Part shown: piece by piece, positions 17,183 to 25,835 of the stretch
How the letters are laid out: each line of letters begins with the position of its first letter
Position numbering within the stretch: position 1 is the stretch's first letter
Assembly (NCBI GenBank): GCA_945861635.1
Contig: CAMAWH010000010.1
Location: forward strand, 1 to 64,000
Length of the DNA: 64,000 nt
Source of the DNA: Klebsiella pneumoniae
Lineage (GTDB): Bacteria > Myxococcota_A > UBA796 > SXON01
Direction: 5' to 3'
Notes under the pieces: model-generated
The model's input: the letters and a program-made list of their open reading frames with translations, nothing else
The model's database searches: none
What the model was told of the DNA's origin: nothing
Made by a program: the position numbers and the translations under genes

Positions 17183-18652
17183 CTACGGCGCAGCACGCAG
17201 CGCAAGTCGATGCACCGCTACGGGATTGGCGAACCCCTTCACCGCAATCTCCCCGCCAGGGCGAAAGCGAGCATCCTGCACGGATGCGCGCACTTCCTCC
17301 GTCACGACGATTTCGCCGGCCTCCGCCTTTCCACACAACCGACTGGCGAGATTCACCGCATCACCAATCGCCGTGTATTCGAGACGCTGCGGTGATCCGA
17401 TATTTCCAACAATAACTTTTCCGCTGGCAATGCCCATACCTGTCGCGATGGGTTGCAGGCCGCGGGCAATTCGACCCTGATTCCACGCGGCAAGCGCATC
17501 GAGAATACGGACGCCGGTTCGTACCGCCCGCGCGCGGTGATCTTCCTGGGGAACGGGGGCGCCGAAATAGCAGAGCATCGCATCGCCCATGAACTTGTCG
17601 ATGACGCCCTCTTCCTTCATCACGACGTCGACGAGAAGCGTAAAATACTCATTCAGGAGCGCGACGATATCCGCCGCGCCCAACTGTTCCGTGAGCGGAG
17701 TAAATCCGCGAATATCTGAAATCAACACGGTTACGTCTCGCTCTTCTCCAGTGAGCTTCAAATCGCCGCGGTCGAGTAGATCCTGCATGACCTGGGTCGC
17801 CATGTATTTTCCAAACATATTCCGGAGGCGTTCCCGCTCTTCCAAACCGCGCGCCATGCTGTTCAGGGCATGTGCCAACTCGCCTACCTCGTCTTCCCGC
17901 GTCTCGGGAACGCGCACGGTGAAGTCACCCTCCTCAATCTTCTTTGCAGCCTGTGCGACCAGGCGTATCGGTTGGGCAATGCCGCGCGCAAGCACCGCCG
18001 CCGCCGCGAACGCGACCAACAAACCCGCGAACGCGAAGCCGGCCGTGCGTTCCGCGCGGTGCCGAAGTTGATCCAACAGCGTGGAAATGTCGTAGTCAGC
18101 CTGCAACACCGCAACGACGCTGCCCGAATCATCGGCGATAGGCGCCCACGCCGATATCCAGGTGCCGTGCTCATCTGCATACGGCCCCTCGCGCCCCGGA
18201 CCGCCGCCCTCAAACGTTGCTTTCACGCCGGGACGCAATTCATATTCATTTCCCACGTACGGCGTCTCGTTGGTCATCACGACGAAGCGCGTACGATCCC
18301 CATCCCGCCGCAGCGTATAGATGGCGCTCGGAATTCGGGCTTCCGCCTGGATCGAGCGCAAGGTTTCACGCTGGGACAGGAATGCCGGCTCATCGGCGCG
18401 TCCCGACAGGACGATGGCCGCGTGAGCCGTGTGGTCCACCCGATCGGCGCCGACCCGCACCGCCGTTTCCAGGTTGTCCCCCAACCGGAGAATGAGGTCC
18501 GCACGCGCATCCCGAAAGTCCACGGTGACGATAATGGCCGCGGCGACAATGACAGCGGCGACGCTGCTCAGGCCGATCCGCGAGGCAAGTCGGCCCATCA
18601 CCGCGCGACGCAGGAAACTCCGATTGGGGGCGGGCGTGGTGTCGGCGGGCAT
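17183..18652 (-). CDS. membrane-bound class III adenylate/guanylate cyclase with HAMP
   Basis: 489 residues making a cyclic nucleotide from ATP or GTP. There is one N-terminal helix (VAAVIVAAAIIV), a periplasmic sensor of about 150 residues, a second helix, then a HAMP domain (PIRLVAQAAKKIEEGDFTV) and a class III catalytic domain. That domain has metal Asp residues in VLISDIRGF and FMGDAMLCYFG and the GIASGKVIVGNIG loop. A short linker (YMATQVMQDLL) joins HAMP to the catalytic part. The ATG at 18652 has TACACT ten bases upstream, giving a leader of only a few bases; the ATG at 18598 is an alternative. A second such cyclase lies at 53412. Signal sensed is unknown. Confidence 0.85.
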   Translation of the reverse strand: MPADTTPAPNRSFLRRAVMGRLASRIGLSSVAAVIVAAAIIVTVDFRDARADLILRLGDNLETAVRVGADRVDHTAHAAIVLSGRADEPAFLSQRETLRSIQAEARIPSAIYTLRRDGDRTRFVVMTNETPYVGNEYELRPGVKATFEGGGPGREGPYADEHGTWISAWAPIADDSGSVVAVLQADYDISTLLDQLRHRAERTAGFAFAGLLVAFAAAAVLARGIAQPIRLVAQAAKKIEEGDFTVRVPETREDEVGELAHALNSMARGLEERERLRNMFGKYMATQVMQDLLDRGDLKLTGEERDVTVLISDIRGFTPLTEQLGAADIVALLNEYFTLLVDVVMKEEGVIDKFMGDAMLCYFGAPVPQEDHRARAVRTGVRILDALAAWNQGRIARGLQPIATGMGIASGKVIVGNIGSPQRLEYTAIGDAVNLASRLCGKAEAGEIVVTEEVRASVQDARFRPGGEIAVKGFANPVAVHRLALRAAP

Positions 18653-18671
18653 GGACGCGGAGAGTGTACGC

Positions 18672-19613
18672 CTACTCGTCGATGACGGCGAGGAACAGTC
18701 GCGCCAGCTCCGCATGACCTTCCGGATTCGGATGGATGCATGTGGCATCTAGCCACCGGACGGTATCCTCTCCACGGTAGCAGTCGGTCGCCGGGTCTTC
18801 CGAGCGCCACCCATGACCGCAGAAGTTTTCGAACAGGAGCACGACATCGGTTTGATATTCGACGGCCATATTGACGAACGACTCGTCGATGTACACGTAC
18901 GCGTCCCGGATGCGATCGACCTCACCGCCAAATCCCATCGCATCTGCGGTGGGGCAGGAGCTCAGGTCTCCCGTTCCGTCGGTAAACTCGTACACATTGG
19001 TGTACACGATATCGAGGCCGCCGGGAAACCATGTTTCCTCATTGTCGCGCACCCACGTAAAAAACGTACGCAACGTTTCGACACCCGAAATCAATACTTG
19101 CGCCGCTTCGGCCTCGGACCCCGTTTCATTAAGCGTGTCGTTGGCCGCCATCGCATCGTTTCCACCGATCGTGAAAAGCACCAGCGTGCGCCGGGGATCG
19201 GGTTCAGGTGCACATGTCAGAAGTTGTTTATGGGGTTCATCCAACAGGTCATCAGTACGCGCGCCCCAGGCGGAACAATCCGCGATTTCAATATCGCCAA
19301 AACGTTCTTTCAGCGGCGCATCGAGTTGGGTACGATAATAGTCTTCCTCATCGGAGGGCGGCGTGCCCGCCGTCACGCTGTCCCCCAGAAAAATAACGCG
19401 CTCGACATCCCGGATGTCCTGATGATTGGAACCTGCGCAATGATGGCCCCACGTCGCGTCCATCGAATCGTAGGTTGGCCAGGGCTCCCCCGAGTTACCA
19501 ATATCCGCAAAACAGTTGTCCTTCAGGCCGAGGGAATCGTCCCACTTATCTTCGGGGGCGTCGGGCGCCGCTGAATCCACAGGCGCGGCACACGCGATGG
19601 TGAGGAGGAGCAT
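18672..19613 (-). CDS. SGNH/GDSL hydrolase, probable lipoprotein
   Basis: 313 residues, secreted esterase or acyl hydrolase. A very short hydrophobic start (MLLLTIAC) leads to a Cys that could be lipidated. SGNH blocks are present: FLGDSVTAG with the nucleophile Ser79, TIGGNDAM with Asn152 (block III), and DATCIHPNPEGH with Asp289 and His294 as the likely remaining catalytic residues. Several further Cys suggest disulfides. CACAAT lies six bases before the ATG, a weaker version of the leaderless pattern. It is divergent from the lectin-MopE gene. Substrate unknown. Confidence 0.75.
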   Translation of the reverse strand: MLLLTIACAAPVDSAAPDAPEDKWDDSLGLKDNCFADIGNSGEPWPTYDSMDATWGHHCAGSNHQDIRDVERVIFLGDSVTAGTPPSDEEDYYRTQLDAPLKERFGDIEIADCSAWGARTDDLLDEPHKQLLTCAPEPDPRRTLVLFTIGGNDAMAANDTLNETGSEAEAAQVLISGVETLRTFFTWVRDNEETWFPGGLDIVYTNVYEFTDGTGDLSSCPTADAMGFGGEVDRIRDAYVYIDESFVNMAVEYQTDVVLLFENFCGHGWRSEDPATDCYRGEDTVRWLDATCIHPNPEGHAELARLFLAVIDE

Positions 19614-19647
19614 GCCCGCATTGTGCCAGATTTTCCGCCGAACGGGG

Positions 19648-19673
19648 TACAATGGCGGCCCTGAGAGGTGTTC
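19648..19673 (+). promoter_or_regulatory. -10 element and Shine-Dalgarno deciding the 19674 start
   Basis: TACAAT (19648-19653) followed by GAGAGG (19663-19668) five bases before the GTG at 19674. This gene therefore has a short leader with a ribosome-binding site, unlike its neighbours. The GTG at 19668 overlaps the ribosome-binding site and is less likely. Confidence 0.5.
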
Positions 19674-21722
19674 GTGATCCTGGCACTGTTCCTGATGGGA
19701 TGCCGCGCCGAGCCCGCCGTCAAGATCGACGACATCGGCGACGCCGCGGGAGACACGGCAGAAGACTGCCCCGGCGGCACCGAGGTTTGCAACGGCATCG
19801 ACGATGACTGTGATGGAGAGGTGGACGAAGACGTGACCAACACCTGGTATGACGACGCCGATGCCGACGGCTACGGGAACCCCGCGTCCGTCGAGCAGGC
19901 GTGCGAGCAACCGGGCGGAACGGTCGCTACAGGAAATGATTGTGACGATCTTGATCCCGATCGCTGGCCAGGAAACCCCGAGGTGTGTGACGGCGTAGAC
20001 AATAATTGCGATGGGCAGGTCGATGAGGGCGTGGCAAATATCTACTTTGCCGACGCAGACGGCGATGGGTACGGTGACCCCGGCGCTTCGGCCTACGCGT
20101 GCGCAGATGCGGCTGGGTATGTTTCCAACGACGCGGATTGCGACGATACGACGGAGGGCGCAAATCCCGGCGCAAATGAAACCTGCGACGAAATTGACAA
20201 CGATTGCGACGGAGAGGTTGACGATGGCGTGCTCACAACCTATTACGCCGACTTTGACGGTGATTTTTGGGGAAAGGATGACGCAACGCAGGACGCGTGT
20301 GCGTTGCCGACCGGCTATTCCGAGGACAACGGCGATTGCGACGACGCGGACGGAACGATTCATCCTTTTGCCGAGGAGATCTGCGACGGTTTGGATCAGG
20401 ACTGCGATGGTGTAGCCGACAACGGAATCGACGCGGATGGAGATGGCACGGCGGATTGTTTGGATACCGAAATTTGCGACGGGCTGGATAATGACGGGGA
20501 CGGAAGCGTGGACGAACCGGACGCCGTGGGCGCAACCACCTGGTGGCTCGACTACGATGCCGATGGGTACGGCGGAACGCGGTTGAGCCAGGTCGCGTGT
20601 GACCAGCCGGTGGCCTATGTTGCGACGGCGGACGATTGTGACGACACCGACGCGGCGGTCTCTCCGGGGGTTTCCGAAACGTGCAATGGCATCGATGACG
20701 ACTGCGACGGCGCGATCGACAATGGCGCTCCGGGTTCGACATTTTATCGGGATGGGGATTCCGACGGATATGGGGATATTGGGTCCACGACCACGGATTG
20801 TTCGGCACCCGCCGGGTATGTTGCGGACAGTACGGATTGTGACGATACGTCCGGTGCGGTTTCGCCCGCGGGGACGGAAATATGCAACGCAGTGGATGAC
20901 GACTGTGATGGTGCCGTCGACGACGGGCTGGTGTTTTCAGCCTACTACGCCGATGTCGACGCGGACGGATATGGGGACGTCGGATCGGCGGCCACGGATT
21001 GTTCCGCGCCAGTTGGGTATGTCGTCGACGGTACGGATTGCGACGACGGCATCTCGACGGTCCACCCCGGCGCAACGGAGATTTGCGACGGAGTGGACGA
21101 CGATTGTGATGGCGTGGTGGACGATGGTGCGGTGGGAACATCTGTATTTTATGCGGATGACGACGGAGACGGGTACGGCGACCCCTGGGTCGCCGTTACG
21201 GATTGCGCAGCGCCGGCCGGGTACGTTTCGGACTTCACCGATTGTGATGATGGCGACGAAACGGTGTACCCAGGGGCGGTGGACGTGTGTGACACGTTGG
21301 ATAACGATTGCAACGGCTACGCCGACGACGCCGGATACTGCCCGTGCGATATTGAATACTACGGCGGGGAGCCGTATATGTATTGTTCGACGACGCTGGA
21401 GTGGGCTCCCGCCCGCGCCGTTTGCAACACGTACGGGTACGAGTTGATCAGTATTAATAGCGCGGCAGAAAATACGTGGTCGATGGGGATTGCGACGAGC
21501 TACGGGTGGACGTCCGGGTATATTTTCTGGATGGGGTTCAATGATATCGCCACCGAGGGCTCGTTCGTGTGGGCCTCCGGCGACGCGGTGACGTACACCA
21601 ACTGGAACGGCGGCGAGCCCAACAACTCCGGCGGAGAGGACTGCGCACACACGTGGTCCACGGGGACCTGGAACGACATTCCTTGCACGGGGTATCCGGC
21701 CAGATATGTTTGTGAGCCGTAG
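19674..21722 (+). CDS. lipoprotein with MopE repeats and C-terminal C-type lectin domain
   Basis: 682 residues. The hydrophobic start MILALFLMGC ends in a lipobox Cys. About ten MopE-type units of 45-65 residues follow (GDCDD...PG..E.CDG.DNDCDG core; many contain an extra YADxDGDGYGD..... C.AP.GYV loop). The last ~125 residues form a C-type lectin-like domain: two Cys frames, WMGFNDIATEGSFVWASG, the EPN carbohydrate/calcium motif in GGEPNNSGGEDC and the terminal WNDIPC...RYVCE. Role: probably a surface protein that binds a glycan at its tip, with calcium- or metal-stiffened repeats as a stalk. No sorting tail, so it is held by the lipid. Confidence 0.85.
   Translation: MILALFLMGCRAEPAVKIDDIGDAAGDTAEDCPGGTEVCNGIDDDCDGEVDEDVTNTWYDDADADGYGNPASVEQACEQPGGTVATGNDCDDLDPDRWPGNPEVCDGVDNNCDGQVDEGVANIYFADADGDGYGDPGASAYACADAAGYVSNDADCDDTTEGANPGANETCDEIDNDCDGEVDDGVLTTYYADFDGDFWGKDDATQDACALPTGYSEDNGDCDDADGTIHPFAEEICDGLDQDCDGVADNGIDADGDGTADCLDTEICDGLDNDGDGSVDEPDAVGATTWWLDYDADGYGGTRLSQVACDQPVAYVATADDCDDTDAAVSPGVSETCNGIDDDCDGAIDNGAPGSTFYRDGDSDGYGDIGSTTTDCSAPAGYVADSTDCDDTSGAVSPAGTEICNAVDDDCDGAVDDGLVFSAYYADVDADGYGDVGSAATDCSAPVGYVVDGTDCDDGISTVHPGATEICDGVDDDCDGVVDDGAVGTSVFYADDDGDGYGDPWVAVTDCAAPAGYVSDFTDCDDGDETVYPGAVDVCDTLDNDCNGYADDAGYCPCDIEYYGGEPYMYCSTTLEWAPARAVCNTYGYELISINSAAENTWSMGIATSYGWTSGYIFWMGFNDIATEGSFVWASGDAVTYTNWNGGEPNNSGGEDCAHTWSTGTWNDIPCTGYPARYVCEP
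19765..21342 (+). repeat. coding array of MopE-type repeats, long form
   Basis: Units alternate between a short 40-residue form and a longer form with an added Cys-containing loop. The core ETCNGIDDDCDG recurs with small changes. Confidence 0.75.
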
Positions 21723-21757
21723 GCCTGGGGAGCGCAGGTAGACGCGGCGAAGCGATT

Positions 21758-23206
21758 CTAAACCGGCGCCGTCCGCGACTTGTCGTTCAACATCTCCAGC
21801 TTGAAGATGGAAAGCGCGCCGAAGGCCAGCCGCTTCAACTCGGTTGCGCTCGCAATATTGGCTGCCGCACGCGCGACAAACCGTGGCCGCATGTAGAACT
21901 TGCGGTGCGCAATCTTGAGCAGATCCAGAATCTGCGCCTTCGTCAAGTGCTCTTCCCAACAGGCCGGCACCTCGACACCGCACAGCGGATCCTTCATCAT
22001 GCGATCCCAGCAGTCCGCCGGGAACAAGCCCAGCTTCGCGCCGTCCTCGAACGATTCCGTGCCCGGGTACGGCGAAAACACGGCGAACACCGCATAGTCG
22101 GCGTCAAGCTTGACCATTTCGTCCACGTTCTTGATGGCGCCTTCCATCGTTCGCTCGTGCGGGCCACCCAACATGATGTACGCAACGCTCCGAACGCCTT
22201 CTTCGCGGCACCACTTGAAAACGCGGTGAACGTCGTCGGTGTCACAATGTTTGCCCCACACGTCGAGGCCCTCATTGTTGGCCGACTCGACGCCGAAATG
22301 GATTTTCGTGCATCCGGTTTCGCGGCAACGGCGAATCTGTTCACGCGTCGTGCCGGCAATCGTCGTCTTGTACCCCCAATTGAACTTGAGGCCGCGACGC
22401 TCGATGCCGTCACAGAACTTCAGCGCCCACTGCGAGTTGGGCGTAAACAAATCATCGATGAAATGCGTCTCGGTGATGCCGAGGGAAACGCAGTGCTCCA
22501 TTTCGTCCAGGATATTGTCGATGTCCCGCATGCGGTACTGCTTCTTGTACGTCAAGCAGAACGGGCAGGAATGCGGACAGCCGCGCGAAGTAATCGCGGT
22601 CGTGTTGAGCGGTTGCTTGCAGCCTGGAAGGTAGTAATCCCGGTACCGAACACGCGAGCGATCCGGCCACGGATATTGATCCAGCGACTTCGTAGACTTG
22701 CGGTCCTTGTTCTTCACGACCTGTCCGTCCTGATGGAACCAGACGCCGTCGATGCCTTCCCACGTTTGGCCGCGATCGTGGCGCTCCACCATTTCCAGGA
22801 ACGCATCTTCGCCGTCACCGGTGATGATGGCGTCGGCGTCCTTCATGAGCATCGCGTACTCAGGGAACATCGCGCAGTGCGGGCCACCAAGCACGATTTT
22901 TGCCTTGGGATTGGCTTTGCGAACCGCGTTGATCGTCATTTGCACGTCCGGCAGGGAGTGCGTGTACGTCTCAATGCCGACGATATCGAGCGGATAGCGC
23001 TTCAACTGCGCTTCGAATTCGGGGTAGTCGAGGTTATCGACCACCGGGTCAAAGATCTCGACCTTGTACCGGGAGCGTTTCTCAACCGCTGCCTGAATGT
23101 ACATCAAGCCGAGCGGCGGGAAGCAATACACCCCGTAGGCCATGGCCTTCGGAATTCCGGCCCACACGCGCATCTGTTCGGGAGGATTGATGAGGGTGAC
23201 GTCCAC
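21758..23206 (-). CDS. B12-binding-domain radical SAM protein
   Basis: 482 residues. N-terminal Rossmann-like cobalamin-binding domain (about 1-150, VTLINPPE...GGPH) is followed by a radical SAM core with the 4Fe-4S motif CPHSCPFC (Cys210, Cys214, Cys217). Such enzymes use SAM and cobalamin to methylate or rearrange unactivated carbons, often in lipids or natural products. The family member is not identifiable. The GTG at 23206 is chosen because AGAGG lies five bases upstream and it gives the usual VDVTLINPPE start. It follows the 23784 membrane methyltransferase gene by 8 bases on the same strand, so the two probably share a substrate. Confidence 0.85.
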   Translation of the reverse strand: MDVTLINPPEQMRVWAGIPKAMAYGVYCFPPLGLMYIQAAVEKRSRYKVEIFDPVVDNLDYPEFEAQLKRYPLDIVGIETYTHSLPDVQMTINAVRKANPKAKIVLGGPHCAMFPEYAMLMKDADAIITGDGEDAFLEMVERHDRGQTWEGIDGVWFHQDGQVVKNKDRKSTKSLDQYPWPDRSRVRYRDYYLPGCKQPLNTTAITSRGCPHSCPFCLTYKKQYRMRDIDNILDEMEHCVSLGITETHFIDDLFTPNSQWALKFCDGIERRGLKFNWGYKTTIAGTTREQIRRCRETGCTKIHFGVESANNEGLDVWGKHCDTDDVHRVFKWCREEGVRSVAYIMLGGPHERTMEGAIKNVDEMVKLDADYAVFAVFSPYPGTESFEDGAKLGLFPADCWDRMMKDPLCGVEVPACWEEHLTKAQILDLLKIAHRKFYMRPRFVARAAANIASATELKRLAFGALSIFKLEMLNDKSRTAPV

Positions 23207-23214
23207 GAGTACCT

Positions 23215-23784
23215 CTAGAACGGGGGGCGGAGGCCAACGAGCCTCCATGGGATGAAGAGCGGAACTTCTTTACGATACGCCTCGTACTCGTCTCCGAAGA
23301 TGGCGACGAGTTGCGGCTCCTGCCGAATGACCTTCTCAACCAGCGAACCAGCAAGAAGAAACGGCACAAGAATGAAACAGAAGGAGATCGAGTTCAGCAG
23401 GAAACCGACGGCCAGCATACCGAACAGCTTGCCGATGACCGAAGGATTGCGGGAGTACGCGTAGATCCCCGAACGCACGAGGCGTAGCGTGCGGCCAGCC
23501 GTCGGCGACGGCGAACCTGCACCTTCAAACACCAGTTCTGCGTAGGTAACCCCCACGACGACCAGGCCGAAGATCAGCGACGCCACGGCGACGCCAACGT
23601 TCACCGGTGCAGGGATGAACCCGCCGCCAAAGCCGAGATTTTGGTCAAGCCCGAGCGAAATCATCGCCACGGCAAAGGTGATGGGGAAAAGCACCGGGAT
23701 GTAGACCTTGCTCACCATGAGCAGGATCTGGGGAGTCAGTGCGACGCGGAAGGCGCCTGCAATCTTGCCGGTGAGGCGAGTCAT
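23215..23784 (-). CDS. membrane methyltransferase, isoprenylcysteine/phospholipid methyltransferase family
   Basis: 189 residues, about five hydrophobic segments. The C-terminal half carries the family pattern RSGIYAYSRNPSVIGK followed by a helix and a late EYEAYRKEVPLFIPW segment, as in ICMT/PEMT-like integral membrane methyltransferases. It would transfer a methyl from SAM to a membrane-embedded acceptor. First gene of a two-gene unit with the radical SAM protein. TATACC lies six bases before the ATG. Confidence 0.75.
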   Translation of the reverse strand: MTRLTGKIAGAFRVALTPQILLMVSKVYIPVLFPITFAVAMISLGLDQNLGFGGGFIPAPVNVGVAVASLIFGLVVVGVTYAELVFEGAGSPSPTAGRTLRLVRSGIYAYSRNPSVIGKLFGMLAVGFLLNSISFCFILVPFLLAGSLVEKVIRQEPQLVAIFGDEYEAYRKEVPLFIPWRLVGLRPPF

Positions 23785-23806
23785 CGAACGGGTATAGTAC
23801 CGGGGA
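23785..23806. promoter_or_regulatory. 22-bp divergent promoter with shared TATA core
   Basis: Between ATG 23784 (-) and ATG 23807 (+). TATACC (minus, 23791-23796) and TAGTAC (plus, 23795-23800) overlap by two bases and each is six bases from its start codon. The layout equals that at 9408-9429. Confidence 0.55.
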
Positions 23807-24601
23807 ATGCGGCACCGAACTGTAGTGGTCGCCACGCTTACAGCGTTGCTCGCCGGTTGCGGTGAAGATGACATCGTGTCCGCAGCCCGAGAGGAGCAGG
23901 CGGCGGCGAGCGCGGCGGCCCCAACCGCCCACGCCGGCGAGCCGGGCGGCGGAAACGGCGGTGCGCCGGGGATTCCGGCGGCGCCGACACCGGGGGTCCC
24001 AGCGGGGGCCGGCACCCCCCCTGCCACGGCAGCCGGCGGCACCGGGCCACAGCCTACCGGCGCTCCAACGCCGGGAATTCCGGAGGAGCCCAAACCGGGC
24101 CTCCCGGGCCAGCCGATGCCGGCGCCGCCAGGTTCCGGCGCGGCGCCGGTCGCTGGATCGACGACGCCTGGCGTCGGTGACGCACCCACGCCCGGGATTC
24201 CGGAGGCACCGCGTCCCGGCGCTCCCGGGTCCGCCCCGCCGACCACCGGGCCGACGATCGCCGTCCGCGGGGACGTGCAGTTTTCAAGGTGGAAAGGCGG
24301 AAATGTTCGCATCGATGCCTTCGACGGCGATCATTCGAAGGCCGGCAGCCACCCCGGCATTCTGGCAAACGTCGTCGTGCTGCAGCCCGGCCGATTCACG
24401 TTGCTGGTTCCGCAGAACGCCGGAAAAATCTTCATCGAAGCGTCCGTTGACGAGGACGGAGACGGCAAACCCGGCCCCCAGGACCCGCAGGGCAAGGCCG
24501 ACCGCTACCCGCTGACCGCCAAGACGACGGACCTGACCGACGTCCTGATCGTGCTTACGAAGCGCGAGCCGCCGCCGGGCGGAAACAAGGACGATTTCTG
24601 A
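23807..24601 (+). CDS. lipoprotein with Pro/Gly-rich repeat stalk
   Basis: 264 residues. Signal peptide with lipobox LLAGC (Cys18). Residues about 45-150 are low-complexity Pro/Gly/Ala with recurring TPGIPE.P.PG.PG motifs, probably an extended stalk. The C-terminal ~110 residues form a compact domain (VRIDAFDGDH...VVLQPGRFTLLVP...IEASVDEDGDGKPGPQDPQG) with an EF-hand-like Asp run, possibly a small beta-sandwich binding calcium. Function unknown. The same PGIPEAP motif recurs in the unrelated lipoprotein at 25836. Followed 14 bases later by a glycosyltransferase-like gene. Confidence 0.65.
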   Translation: MRHRTVVVATLTALLAGCGEDDIVSAAREEQAAASAAAPTAHAGEPGGGNGGAPGIPAAPTPGVPAGAGTPPATAAGGTGPQPTGAPTPGIPEEPKPGLPGQPMPAPPGSGAAPVAGSTTPGVGDAPTPGIPEAPRPGAPGSAPPTTGPTIAVRGDVQFSRWKGGNVRIDAFDGDHSKAGSHPGILANVVVLQPGRFTLLVPQNAGKIFIEASVDEDGDGKPGPQDPQGKADRYPLTAKTTDLTDVLIVLTKREPPPGGNKDDF

Positions 24602-24615
24602 GCCGGCCCACGCTG

Positions 24616-25320
24616 GTGATTCCCCACCGAGCACGTCGGGATTTGTTGCAGCGTTTGTTGGCGGTAGTCGACGGTTGGCCCGTGATTATCGCGGATGATA
24701 CGGACGATGGCCTCGATGTGGACGTTGAACGGGTGCGCCTCGGCGGCGGCGTGGGGTTCGCGCGCGCGGTCAACGCCGCGCTGGACGTCGTGCGCACCCC
24801 GTTCGCGATCATCGTGAACGATGACGCGCTCCCGGAAGCTGACTGCCTCGATCAACTCGCGCGGACGGGTGGCGTGTGCGGGCCGGTGATCGTTGGCGCG
24901 GCCGGCGTGGAGTCAGCCGGACTCACGGTGCGAAACTGGGGGAGAGTCGTCCAGCGGACGGCGATACCCCCCGAGGACGTCGGCGTGGACGCGCTTTCCG
25001 GGGCGTGTTTGCACATGCCGGCGGGGGAGAGATTCGACGAGCGCTTCCGCCATGGGGGCGAGGACGTCGAGCTGTGCCGGCGGCTCGGCGGGGCCCGGCT
25101 CGTCGTAAGGGCGAGGTGCTGGCACGAAGGGGGCGCGACGCTGGGGCGGGACACTCCGGAAGCGCAACGTCACGCCGTTTCGGGCCAGCTGCGGTTGGTG
25201 TCGCGCGGGTGGCGAGACGGCGTCGTTCTCGCGCTCGCGGTCGCGCAAGTCGTGCGTGAGGGGGGTGGGAGCGCTCGATTGCGGGCGGTGCGAGAGGGGT
25301 GGAGAGATGCGCGGGGGTAG
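24616..25320 (+). CDS. family 2 glycosyltransferase-like protein
   Basis: 234 residues, GTG start. It shows the GT-A elements of family 2: an early nucleotide-binding strand (VVDGWPVIIADDTDDG), a DxD-like IIVNDDALPE, and an acceptor-side HGGEDVELCRRL segment. It is about 50 residues shorter than typical family 2 enzymes and has few residues before the first strand. It may be a minimal catalytic domain. No membrane helix. Donor sugar unknown. Confidence 0.65.
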   Translation: MIPHRARRDLLQRLLAVVDGWPVIIADDTDDGLDVDVERVRLGGGVGFARAVNAALDVVRTPFAIIVNDDALPEADCLDQLARTGGVCGPVIVGAAGVESAGLTVRNWGRVVQRTAIPPEDVGVDALSGACLHMPAGERFDERFRHGGEDVELCRRLGGARLVVRARCWHEGGATLGRDTPEAQRHAVSGQLRLVSRGWRDGVVLALAVAQVVREGGGSARLRAVREGWRDARG

Positions 25321-25343
25321 GCGCGGGTTCTTCGCGCCGCGCT

Positions 25344-25783
25344 TCAGTTGCACGACCCGCACGCGGTGGGGCTGACGGGGGTATCGTCGAACTCCATGCC
25401 TTCCAACTCGGGAAGCACAACGTCACGGAGCGTCGATGTCACCCCACCCGTCGCAAAGCAGGCCCGCGCCGCGTCGGCCAACCCGCGCGCTTTGGACGCC
25501 GCTACGCCGAGCTTGCGCGCATCGAGCTCCGCCTGCGCCGTTGCCCCGCGACAAGGTAACGAACACGCTCCTCGTCGATGCTCGCAGCGACCCCGGCGAG
25601 CATTCGCAACGGCCGGTGCGCGCTGTCCACGCACGCAACGGTTTCCGTGTTGCCGGCGCGCGCGGCGGCCGCCGCCAGCCCCTCGACGAGGCGCACGTCT
25701 GCCGCGATGGACCGGAGGGCGCCCCCATCGGCGGCGAGCGCCGATCCCGCCGAAAGCACCAGCACGAAGAGGATGCGTCGCAT
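25344..25783 (-). pseudogene. secreted protein gene broken by a one-base deletion in a G run
   Basis: The gene begins at 25783 with a Shine-Dalgarno GGGAG five bases upstream and signal peptide MRRILFVLVLSAGSALA. The frame is sensible through EERVRYLVAG, then degenerates. One extra G in the GGGG run near 25550-25553 would join it to the second frame, continuing ATAQAELDARKLGVAASKARGLADAARACF and ending TPVSPTACGSCN at 25344. The restored product would be about 145 residues, helical, with a terminal C-x2-C. The change may be a sequencing error in a homopolymer or a true frameshift. Function unknown. Confidence 0.6.
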
Positions 25784-25835
25784 GGCCACTCCCGAATCAC
25801 GGACACCGTAGCCGGCCGACGCGGCAGCCGCGCGA

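Noticed and set aside
21905-23218. 437-codon plus-strand open frame
   Set aside because: Antisense to the radical SAM gene, Arg/His-rich with no domain logic.
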